A program made the position numbers and the translations under genes. A DNA stretch of 64,000 bases from Streptomyces sp. XY006. Lineage in GTDB: Bacteria; Actinomycetota; Actinomycetes; Streptomycetales; Streptomycetaceae. This document shows positions 23,600 through 31,033 of the stretch, one piece after another. Below the pieces are notes generated by a model, which saw only the letters and a program-made list of their open reading frames with translations, was not told the DNA's origin and did no database searches. Positions within the stretch are counted from its first letter, which is position 1; each line of letters opens with the position of its first letter. The DNA lies in assembly GCF_002237655.1 (NCBI RefSeq), contig NZ_NOKT01000040.1:1-64000 (forward strand), read 5' to 3'.

Positions 23600-24094
23600 T
23601 CAGGCAGTCCGGGAGCCGGACGCGCGGGAGTCGTCGGAGTCGTCGTGTATCTGGGCCGCCGCCGCGTCGCAGAAGGCCTCCAGACCCTGCAGCAGCGCGA
23701 CGCGCTTCGCGGCGGGCATCTGGTCGAGCACGGCGCGCAGCGCTTCCTCGCGGCGCACGCGCAGATCGGCCAGGAAGGCGCGGCCCCGGCTGCTCAGCCG
23801 CAGGCGCAGCTCGCGCCGGTCGACCGGGCTCACCACGCGTTCGACGAAACCGGCCGCCTGCAGCCGGTCGCACAGCCGGCTGGTCGAGGGCGGCGTGGAG
23901 GCGAGGGAGTCGGCGAGCGTGCGCAGGTTGATGCCCTCGTGGTGCTCGAGGATGAGCAGCACGCGCAGCTGGGACGCGGACGCGGGCGCCGTGGAGGCCC
24001 GGCCCCACAGGACTTCCAGCAACTCCGCGGCCGTGGAGGTCACGCGGGCGACCTCTGCGGGCTCAGGGCGGGGTCGGAGGGAAGTCACAGTCAC
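23600..24094 (-). CDS. MarR-family regulator upstream of the SigB-type gene
   Basis: 164 aa. The HTH INLRTLADSLASTPPSTSRLC and the wing DRRELRLRLSSRGRA are clear. The acidic C-terminus (IHDDSDDSRASG) is not part of the fold. It reads in the same direction as the sigma gene 330 bases downstream and could be its regulator. Paralogous to the product of 21828-22346. Confidence 0.83.
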   Translation of the reverse strand: MTVTSLRPRPEPAEVARVTSTAAELLEVLWGRASTAPASASQLRVLLILEHHEGINLRTLADSLASTPPSTSRLCDRLQAAGFVERVVSPVDRRELRLRLSSRGRAFLADLRVRREEALRAVLDQMPAAKRVALLQGLEAFCDAAAAQIHDDSDDSRASGSRTA

Positions 24095-24305
24095 ACTCTC
24101 GCAGGCACCGGGATGGCCGTCAGCGTACTAGGCGCGCGGCGGCCCGGCGGCGGCGACGGCCCCGGGCCACAACCGCCCCCTCCCCCGCCGGCCGCCCGCC
24201 CGCTCATACCCGGGACCCCGCATCCCGCCCCCTCGTCCACAGAGAAAACGTCGATGCCGACCGGCGACCCGTCGGCGCCCGACCGAAGACAGGTGTAGCA
24301 ACCCC

Positions 24306-25478
24306 GTGACGACGACCGTGAACAGATTCGTGGCCGCCGAGCGCGCCCTGCGCACGGCGGCACCCCACCAACTGCTGGACGCGGTCCGTCGTGTACTGAC
24401 CGATCAGTACGCGGCGGACTCCGTCGAGCTCTTCCTCGCCGACTACGGACTGACGGTGCTCCAGCCGGTGTCCGTCCTGCCGCACACCCTCCAGCCGGTG
24501 CCGGTGCACAGCAGCCCGGCCGGCCGCGCCTTCGGAGCGCAGGAGCCCCACGTGGAGACCCTCGCGGACGACGTCGTGCGCGCGCATCTGCCGGTCTCCG
24601 TGCGCGGCGACCGCCTGGGCGTGCTGACGGTGACCCTGCGCGGCCGCGAGCACGCCCGGGGCGTCCTGGCCGAACTGGCGGAGATCGCCGAGGTGCTGGC
24701 ACACGAGGTGATCGTGGCCGAGCGGGACACCGACCTCTACCTCCAGGCCCGCCGCCGGGACCGGCTCACCCTGGCCGCCGAGATGCAGTGGCAGCTGCTG
24801 CCGGGCCGCTCCTGCGCCCGCCCCGAGTACGAACTGGGCGCCCAGCTGGAACCGGCCTACGGGATCTTCGGCGACAACTTCGACTGGTCCGCCTCGGCCG
24901 ACCGGCTCAGCCTCTACGTCACCAACGGCATGGGCGAGGGCATAGAGGCCTCCCTGCTGACGAACCTGGCGATCAACGCCCTGCGCAACGCCCGCCGGGC
25001 CGGGCTCGGTCTGGCCGACCAGGCGGCCCTCGGCGACCAGGCCGTCTACGCCCACTACCGGGGCCGCTGCTACCTCTCGGTGCTCATGCTCGACATCGAC
25101 CTGGCCACCGGTCTGGTCCGGGCCGTGGACGCCGGGTCGCCGCGACTGCTGCGGCTGCGGGACGGCACGGTGGAACGGGTGGCCTTCGACGCCCAGCTGC
25201 CGCTCGGCATGTTCGAGGAGACCGACTACGTCACCCAGGAGTTCCGGGTCGAGCCGGGCGACCGGCTGGTCTTCGTCAGCGACGGGGTGTACGACGTCGC
25301 CTCCCCGGGCGGTGAGACGTACGGCGACGCCGCCCTGGCCCGGGCGATCCAGTCCACCCGGCTGCTGCCCGCCGCCGAGGTGCCCCGGGCCATCCTGCGC
25401 GAGCTGACCGGCCACCGCGGCAGGCCCGACCCGGACGACGACGCCCTGGTGGTGTGCCTCGACTGGCGTGGCCGCTGA
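24306..25478 (+). CDS. RsbU-like GAF/SpoIIE phosphatase with altered metal site
   Basis: 390 aa. An N-terminal GAF-like sensor (about 15-140) is joined by a helix (RRRDRLTLAAEMQWQLLPG) to a SpoIIE/PPM domain (about 165-390). The metal motifs are partly degenerate: GGDWYD is GDNFDW and GDVMGHG is TNGMGEG with Asp replaced by Asn, while VSDGVYD and DDDALVV are kept. It may be a weak phosphatase or a pseudo-enzyme. It starts the block that continues with STAS and RsbT-like genes, where an RsbU homologue would act on an anti-anti-sigma. The GTG at 24306 is the first start of the frame. Confidence 0.8.
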   Translation: MTTTVNRFVAAERALRTAAPHQLLDAVRRVLTDQYAADSVELFLADYGLTVLQPVSVLPHTLQPVPVHSSPAGRAFGAQEPHVETLADDVVRAHLPVSVRGDRLGVLTVTLRGREHARGVLAELAEIAEVLAHEVIVAERDTDLYLQARRRDRLTLAAEMQWQLLPGRSCARPEYELGAQLEPAYGIFGDNFDWSASADRLSLYVTNGMGEGIEASLLTNLAINALRNARRAGLGLADQAALGDQAVYAHYRGRCYLSVLMLDIDLATGLVRAVDAGSPRLLRLRDGTVERVAFDAQLPLGMFEETDYVTQEFRVEPGDRLVFVSDGVYDVASPGGETYGDAALARAIQSTRLLPAAEVPRAILRELTGHRGRPDPDDDALVVCLDWRGR

Positions 25479-25617
25479 GCGAGCGGGGAAGGCGCAGGTC
25501 GAGAGCGTCCGAAGCCCGGTGTTTGGTGGCTCCGAACGTCGGCACTAATGTTTGTCATACGGCAAGTAACGGACTGAGGCGCCGGAGCGGTCCCGGTCCG
25601 GCCCGCGCAAGGGAGCG

Positions 25618-26535
25618 ATGCACGTGTCGGTGTCGGAAGAGACCGCGGAACAGCAGCCGGCCGCGCACCAGGTGAGCGCCTTTCTCGAACGGCGCCGGGA
25701 GCAGATCGCCCAGCGCTGGGCCGACGCCGCCCTGTTCCGCACGGTCTTCACCGTCTCACGCGACGAGGCGGTGGAGGCGGGCAGGGCCGTGGCCGCGGCC
25801 CTGGCCGCGGTGGCCGCCTCCGGACGCCTGGAGGACATCCGGGCCGCCGGCTTCGAGGCGGTCCGCGACCAGCTGGGGCGGATGGCCGCCTCCCGCGCCC
25901 GTACGGGGACCGACCCGGACGGGGTGGCCCGTGAGGTGGCCGCGCTGCGCGAGCCGGCGACCGAGCTGCTGCGCGCCGAGTTCGACGACCCGAACGGCCG
26001 CGAGGCCCTGGAGTGCGTCGTGGCGCTCACCGCGCTCATGGGCACGCTGCGCCTGGTCGTCATGGAGACCACCGTCAGTGCGGGCGAGGAGGTGATCGCC
26101 CGTCAGCGCGAGCAGCTGCACGAGGTGGCCACCCCGGTGATCAAACTCTGGGAGAGCACCGTCGCCGTCCCGCTGATCGGCACCCTGGACAGCGCGCGCA
26201 GCCAGGTCGTCATGGAGTCCCTGCTGGACGCGATCGTCGCCGAGCGCGCCCGGTTCGCGATCCTCGACATCACCGGCGTGCCCACGGTCGACTCGCTGGT
26301 CGCCCAGCACCTGATGAAGACGGTGGCGGCGGCGCGGCTGATGGGCGCCGAGTGCATCGTCTCCGGCATCCGGCCCGCCATCGCGCAGACCATCGTCCAC
26401 CTCGGCATCGACCTCGGCTCGGTGCTCACCCGCGCGAGCCTGGCGGACGCCCTGGCGTACGCGCTCAGCAGGCAGGGCGTCGAGATCGCGCCGCTGCGCA
26501 CGGCCGACCCGGCGGCGGACGCGGGCGTGCGGTGA
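25618..26535 (+). CDS. RsbR-like stressosome protein
   Basis: 305 aa. The N-terminal helical sensor domain (about 15-165, RsbRD_N type) is followed by a STAS domain (about 175-295) with VVMESLLDAIVAERARFAILDITG and VPTVDSLVAQHLM, where RsbT-type kinases phosphorylate RsbR homologues. RsbR and RsbS build the stressosome scaffold that sequesters RsbT until stress. The ATG at 25618 has AAGGGAG just upstream. Its stop overlaps the start of the rsbS-like gene (GTGA). Confidence 0.86.
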   Translation: MHVSVSEETAEQQPAAHQVSAFLERRREQIAQRWADAALFRTVFTVSRDEAVEAGRAVAAALAAVAASGRLEDIRAAGFEAVRDQLGRMAASRARTGTDPDGVAREVAALREPATELLRAEFDDPNGREALECVVALTALMGTLRLVVMETTVSAGEEVIARQREQLHEVATPVIKLWESTVAVPLIGTLDSARSQVVMESLLDAIVAERARFAILDITGVPTVDSLVAQHLMKTVAAARLMGAECIVSGIRPAIAQTIVHLGIDLGSVLTRASLADALAYALSRQGVEIAPLRTADPAADAGVR

Positions 26536-26954
26536 CCGGGGCGGCGGGGCCCCCGCTGGCCGGGGCCACGGGCGGGTACGGCTTCACGGTGCCGGTCCTC
26601 CGGCTGGGCGACGTCCTGCTGGTCACCCTCCAGGGCGAGCTGCACGACGGGATGGCCGAGCAGCTCCAGCACGACATCACCTCCCGGATCGCCGGGTCAC
26701 GGGTGACCGGCGTGGTCATCGACATCTCCGGCGTGGACATCGTCGACTCCTTCCTGGGCCGGGTCCTCGCCGAGATCGCCGCCGGCGCCGGGCTGCTGGC
26801 CGCGCGGACGGTCCTGGCCGGCATGCGCCCGGCGGTCGCCATCACCCTGGTCGAGCTGGGCCTGACCCTGCCCGGACTGCGCACCGCCCTGGACGTCGAG
26901 CGCGCCATGGAACTGCTCACCGGCGACCCGCGCGACGGCGAGAGGAGTCCTTGA
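26532..26954 (+). CDS. RsbS-like STAS protein
   Basis: 140 aa single STAS domain. VVIDISGVDIVDSFLGRVLAE contains the expected phosphorylatable Ser. In RsbS homologues phosphorylation there releases RsbT. The GTG at 26532 overlaps the previous stop by four bases, and its TGA shares one base with the ATG of the kinase gene, so the three proteins should be made in step. Confidence 0.86.
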   Translation: MTGAAGPPLAGATGGYGFTVPVLRLGDVLLVTLQGELHDGMAEQLQHDITSRIAGSRVTGVVIDISGVDIVDSFLGRVLAEIAAGAGLLAARTVLAGMRPAVAITLVELGLTLPGLRTALDVERAMELLTGDPRDGERSP

Positions 26955-27397
26955 TGACCGCTTCCCGCCATGCCGCCCCGGCCACCCTGCCGATCGGCTC
27001 CGACGCCGACCTGGCCTGGGTGCGCCAGCAGGTCCGGCAGGCCGCCGCGGAGCTCGGTTTCGGCCTGGTGCAGCAGACCAAGCTGGTCACGGCCGCCAGC
27101 GAGCTGGCCCGCAACACCCTGGTCCACGGCGGGGGCGGTCACGTCGTGCTCACCCCGCTGCACACCGGCCAGGCGCAGGGCCTGAGGCTGTCCTTCGTCG
27201 ACTCCGGCCCCGGCATCCGGGACCTGGAGCAGGCCATGACCGACGGCTACACCAGCGGCGGCGGACTCGGGCTCGGACTGAGCGGGTCCAAGCGTCTCGT
27301 CCAGGAGTTCGAGGTGGACAGCACGCCCGGCGGGGGCACCACCGTCACCGTCACGGCCTGGGCCACCATCGTCCCGCCGACCCGTCCGGGGCTGTGA
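26954..27397 (+). CDS. RsbT-like serine kinase
   Basis: 147 aa GHKL ATPase: ASELARNTLVHG (N-box), VDSGPGI (G1), GGLGLGLSGSKRLV (G2). RsbT homologues phosphorylate RsbS/RsbR and then switch on RsbU. The ATG at 26954 has GAGGAG upstream. The short length and lack of a sensor domain fit RsbT and argue against a large histidine kinase. Confidence 0.87.
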   Translation: MTASRHAAPATLPIGSDADLAWVRQQVRQAAAELGFGLVQQTKLVTAASELARNTLVHGGGGHVVLTPLHTGQAQGLRLSFVDSGPGIRDLEQAMTDGYTSGGGLGLGLSGSKRLVQEFEVDSTPGGGTTVTVTAWATIVPPTRPGL

Positions 27398-28434
27398 TGA
27401 GCAGGGTCTGGGACGTGCCGGTGGCCGACTCGACCCGCGTGCGGGACGTGCGCGTGGCGGCCGAGGAGGCCAGCGCCCGCGCCGGCCTGCCCCCGCAACG
27501 GACCGCGACCGCCGCCCTCGTGGCCACGGAGCTGGCCACCAACCTGCTGCGCCACGCGGACGACGGGCACGTCATCATCAACCTGGTCGAGAGCGCGCAC
27601 GACCAGCGCACGGCCGTGCAGCTGCTCTCCCTGGACCACGGCCCGGGCATCCCGGACGTCGCGCAGGCCATGCGCGACGGCTACAGCACCGCCGCCACCC
27701 TGGGCGCCGGGCTCGGCACCTGCCGGCGCATAGCGAACGCCTTCGACCTGCACAGCGCCCCCGGCCGGGGCACCGTGGCGGTGGCCCGCATCGACCACGA
27801 CCCGGCCGTCCGGGGCTCGGCCCCCTCCCCGCACCCACGGGCCGGCGGCGTCAACGTCCCCCTCGGCCGGGCCGAACACTCCGGGGACGCCTGGGGCTGG
27901 GTGCACACCGGCGACCGTCTGACCCTGCTGCTCGCCGACGGTCTCGGCCACGGCCCCAAGGCCGCCGAGGCGTCCACCACCGCCGTGGCCGAGCTGCGGG
28001 GCGTGGCGGACCGGTCTCCCGCCGACATCCTGCGGCACCTGGGCCGGTCGCTGCGCAGCACCCGGGGCGCGGCCGTCGCCGTGGCCCAGGTCGACCTCGG
28101 CTCCGGCCGGCTGCACTTCGCCGGCACCGGCAACATCGGCGCCCGGCTGCGCACCGACGGCGGCTGGAAGCCGCTGCTGTCCCACCCCGGCATCGTGGGC
28201 GCCCAGGCCCCCGCGACCGTACGCGTGCAGCGGGAGTCCTGGCGGGACGACAGCCTGCTCGTCCTGCACAGCGACGGCATGCCCGCCCGCTGGACCCCAC
28301 CCGACGACGCCGTCCTGCTCCGGTGCGACCCGGCCGTGGTGGCGGCGGTGCTCCTGCGGGACGCGGGAAGCGCGGCCCGGCCGGCCGGGGACGACACGTG
28401 CGTGGTGGTGCTCGGAAGCGGCTCCGGCTCCTAG
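27397..28434 (+). CDS. HATPase / RsbX-like phosphatase fusion
   Basis: 345 aa. The first about 140 residues are a second GHKL ATPase (ATELATNLLRHADDG, DHGPGIPD, GAGLGTCRRIA). The rest is an RsbX-like PPM domain with LADGLGHGPKAAEA and LHSDGMPARW. RsbX removes phosphate from the stressosome to reset it; here a kinase-like domain is fused in front, so one protein may both add and remove phosphate. The ATG at 27397 overlaps the rsbT-like stop by one base. Last gene of the block, convergent with the lasso cluster. Confidence 0.85.
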   Translation: MSRVWDVPVADSTRVRDVRVAAEEASARAGLPPQRTATAALVATELATNLLRHADDGHVIINLVESAHDQRTAVQLLSLDHGPGIPDVAQAMRDGYSTAATLGAGLGTCRRIANAFDLHSAPGRGTVAVARIDHDPAVRGSAPSPHPRAGGVNVPLGRAEHSGDAWGWVHTGDRLTLLLADGLGHGPKAAEASTTAVAELRGVADRSPADILRHLGRSLRSTRGAAVAVAQVDLGSGRLHFAGTGNIGARLRTDGGWKPLLSHPGIVGAQAPATVRVQRESWRDDSLLVLHSDGMPARWTPPDDAVLLRCDPAVVAAVLLRDAGSAARPAGDDTCVVVLGSGSGS

Positions 28435-28438
28435 CCCC

Positions 28439-28463
28439 GGACCGCCCCCCTACCGGGCGGTCC
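28439..28463. terminator. Bidirectional terminator between stressosome and lasso operons
   Basis: GGACCGCCC (28439-28447) pairs with GGGCGGTCC (28455-28463) around a 7-base loop. The stop codon of the lasso ABC gene lies in the loop. Confidence 0.65.
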
Positions 28464-30318
28464 CCGCGGCGCGCAGCGGGCCGGAGGCCGGACGCAGCAT
28501 CTGCCCCGCCGCCAGTTCCCGGTAGACGGGGCTGACCGCGAGCAGTTCCTCGTGCGTGCCGCAGGCGCTGGTGCGCCCCTCGTCCAGGACGACGATCCGG
28601 TCGGCGTGCTGCACGGTGGAGAGCCGGTGCGCGATCACCAGCAGCGCGCACTCGCCGGCCACGTCCTTCATCACCCGGGCGAGCGCGCTCTCGTTGATGG
28701 CGTCCAGGTGGGACGTGGGCTCGTCCAGCAGGAGCAGCCGGGGGCGGGCCAGCAGGGCACGGGCCAGGGCCACGCGCTGGCGCTCCCCTCCCGAGAGGGT
28801 GCCGCCGCGCTCGCCGAGCATGCCGGACAGGCCGCCGGGCAGCCGGCGTACGACGTCGTCGAGCCGGGCGAGTTCGACGACGCGCCGCACCTCCGCCTCC
28901 GGGGCGTCGGGCACGGCGTAGGTGATGTTGTCCCGGAGTGTGCCGTGGACGACGTGGGTGTTCTGGTCGACGACGGCGATACGGGCCCGGCACTCTTCGC
29001 GGGTCAGTCCGGCGGCGGGCCGGCCGTCGAACAGCAGCTCTCCGGAGTCCGGCTCGTAGAACCGGGCCACCAGGGCGAAGACCGTGCTCTTCCCGGCGCC
29101 CGACCGGCCGACCAGGGCGGTCTGGCTCCGGTACGCAACGGTGAGGTCCACTCCGCGCAGCACCGGCCGGCCCGGGTCGTAGCCGAAGGTGAGGTCGCGC
29201 AGTTCGAGGACGGGTTCCTCGCGCGGCGCGGCCCGTACGGCCGGGGCGGTGCCGGGACAGCGGGGCGTGCCGGGCTCCACCGGCTCGGCGGGCAGGGCCA
29301 GTGCCTGCTCGACGCGCGTGTAGGCGCCCATGCCCCGCTGGATCAGGCCGACCGCGCGGAACACCGACGACAGGGGCAGGACCAGATAGGAGGCGTAGAG
29401 CAGGAAGGCGACCAGGTCGCCGAGGGAGGCGGCGTGACCGCCGACGCGCAGGCCGCCGATCACCAGGACGATCAGGAACGATCCCTGGACGGCGAGTTCG
29501 ACGGCCGGGCTCATCACCGACGCGAGTTTCGCCGTCCGTACGCCCGCGCCGTACGCCGCCTCGATCCGCTCGCCGATGCGCCGGGCCTCGCGCTCCTCGG
29601 CGCGGTGCACCCGGACCATCGCCAGCGCGCCGAGCGCGCGCTCCAGGTCGGCGGCGATCGCGCCGACGGAGCTCTGCGTCCGCTCGGAGGCGGCCCGGAT
29701 GCCCTTCAGCAGAGACGCCACGACCAGAGCCGCGACCGCGACCGTCGCCGCGACCAGGACCAGCAGCAGGGCGTCGAGCCACAGCATCAGGGCGATCGCG
29801 CCGGCCGCGACGAGGGCTCCGGTCACCAGGTCGACCAGGGCCTGGGAGACCACCTCCCGCAGCACGGTGGTGTCGACGGTCACCCGGGAGATCAGGTCGC
29901 CGGTGCGGTGCCGGTCGTGCTCCCGCATCTCCAGCCGCAGCAGCCGCGCCACCAGACTGTGCCGCAACTGCCGTACGACGCCCTCGCCCGTGCGCTCCAG
30001 GACGAAGCGCCCCACCGCGCCGGTCACCGCCTCGGCCGCGAACAGGACGGCCAGGACCAGCAGCAGGGCCCACGACGGGTGGCCGCCGCCGCCGACGTCC
30101 ACGGCCTCCTTGGCGACGAGGGGCTGGGCCAGTCCCAGCGCGGAGCCGGCCAGGGTGAGGGCGCAGGCGACGGCGATGGAGGACCGGTGACCGGCGGTGA
30201 GCCCGTACAGCGTGCGGACGGCGGCCCGGGTCGAGCGGTCCGGCCCCCGGCACTCGCCGGTGCCGGGCTCCGGTGCCCGGCCGGCGGCCTGGTCGTGCTC
30301 CGCCACGGGGTCGCTCAT
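28450..30318 (-). CDS. Lasso-peptide ABC exporter
   Basis: 622 aa half-transporter with six membrane helices (about 45-330) fused to an ABC ATPase (about 360-600). The ATPase has GRSGAGKS (Walker A), TLSGGERQRVALARALLARP (signature) and LLLLDEPTSHLD (Walker B). It is the last gene of the lasso operon (D/transporter role) and should export the mature peptide and give self-protection. The ATG at 30318 overlaps the protease stop (ATGA); the long open frame above it is an artefact of the high GC. Confidence 0.88.
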   Translation of the reverse strand: MSDPVAEHDQAAGRAPEPGTGECRGPDRSTRAAVRTLYGLTAGHRSSIAVACALTLAGSALGLAQPLVAKEAVDVGGGGHPSWALLLVLAVLFAAEAVTGAVGRFVLERTGEGVVRQLRHSLVARLLRLEMREHDRHRTGDLISRVTVDTTVLREVVSQALVDLVTGALVAAGAIALMLWLDALLLVLVAATVAVAALVVASLLKGIRAASERTQSSVGAIAADLERALGALAMVRVHRAEEREARRIGERIEAAYGAGVRTAKLASVMSPAVELAVQGSFLIVLVIGGLRVGGHAASLGDLVAFLLYASYLVLPLSSVFRAVGLIQRGMGAYTRVEQALALPAEPVEPGTPRCPGTAPAVRAAPREEPVLELRDLTFGYDPGRPVLRGVDLTVAYRSQTALVGRSGAGKSTVFALVARFYEPDSGELLFDGRPAAGLTREECRARIAVVDQNTHVVHGTLRDNITYAVPDAPEAEVRRVVELARLDDVVRRLPGGLSGMLGERGGTLSGGERQRVALARALLARPRLLLLDEPTSHLDAINESALARVMKDVAGECALLVIAHRLSTVQHADRIVVLDEGRTSACGTHEELLAVSPVYRELAAGQMLRPASGPLRAAGTAR

Positions 30319-30749
30319 CGGGCCGTGCGGCTCACGGCCGGGACGGTGATGAGCCGGGCGAAGTAGTCGTCCGGCACCCCCTCGCCCACAGGACGTCCGT
30401 CCGCCTCGATCCACGCGTGCGCGGTGAAGGGAGGGACGACGCGTACCCCGGTGCACCAGGCCGGCCAGGTGCCGCCGAGCCGGCACAGCAGGACGGCGCC
30501 CAGGGACCGGGGCAGACAGCCCTTCGGCCCGGCACAGCGCAGGCTGACCGCGCACAGGGCGTCCCGAGCGTCCCCGGCCTGTGCGGCGGTGGCCGGTGCG
30601 GCTCCGCGGCGCAGCACTCCGAGAACCGCGCGGATCCGGCGTGGGGGCAGCAGGGACAGCACGAGGGCGGGCAGGAGCACCAGGCGGGCGGCCAGGCGCC
30701 GGGTGAACGGCACACCGGTGGGGCGCTCCAGGGCGCTGGGTGTCGTCAT
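30315..30749 (-). CDS. Lasso-peptide B2 leader protease
   Basis: 144 aa transglutaminase-like cysteine protease. The predicted triad is Cys78 (in KGCLPRSL), His111 and Asp117 (in HAWIEADG). It cleaves the leader after the conserved Thr-x, freeing the N-terminal amine that the cyclase then uses. In this cluster type it works with a separate RRE protein, which is encoded immediately upstream with a four-base overlap. Confidence 0.88.
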   Translation of the reverse strand: MTTPSALERPTGVPFTRRLAARLVLLPALVLSLLPPRRIRAVLGVLRRGAAPATAAQAGDARDALCAVSLRCAGPKGCLPRSLGAVLLCRLGGTWPAWCTGVRVVPPFTAHAWIEADGRPVGEGVPDDYFARLITVPAVSRTAR

Positions 30750-31000
30750 CGCGCCAGCCCCGATTCGCGCAACTCCCGCACGAGCGCCGTGACATCGCGC
30801 TCCGCGCCGGCCCGGTCGACGTCGAACCGGGCGACGAGCGCGTCGGCCGCCGCGGCCTCGTCGCCGCCCTGGAGGAGGGTGGTGACCACCAGGGTGGCGG
30901 TGGGGTTGAGCTCCCAGTAGTCACCGGTGCGCTCGTCCAGCAGGACGGTGCCGTACGCGGTCTCCGCAGTGGAGACGTCGGGGCCGAACCGCAAGGCCAT
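30746..31000 (-). CDS. Lasso-peptide B1 / RRE leader-binding protein
   Basis: 84 aa PqqD-like RiPP recognition element. TAYGTVLLDERTGDYWELNPTA is the beta-rich part and the rest is three helices. It binds the YxxP part of the leader and presents the precursor to the protease. It starts at the ATG at 31000, 33 bases after the cyclase stop. Confidence 0.85.
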   Translation of the reverse strand: MALRFGPDVSTAETAYGTVLLDERTGDYWELNPTATLVVTTLLQGGDEAAAADALVARFDVDRAGAERDVTALVRELRESGLAR

Positions 31001-31033
31001 GGGCGACTGCCTTTCTCCGGTGGGGGTGCGTGG

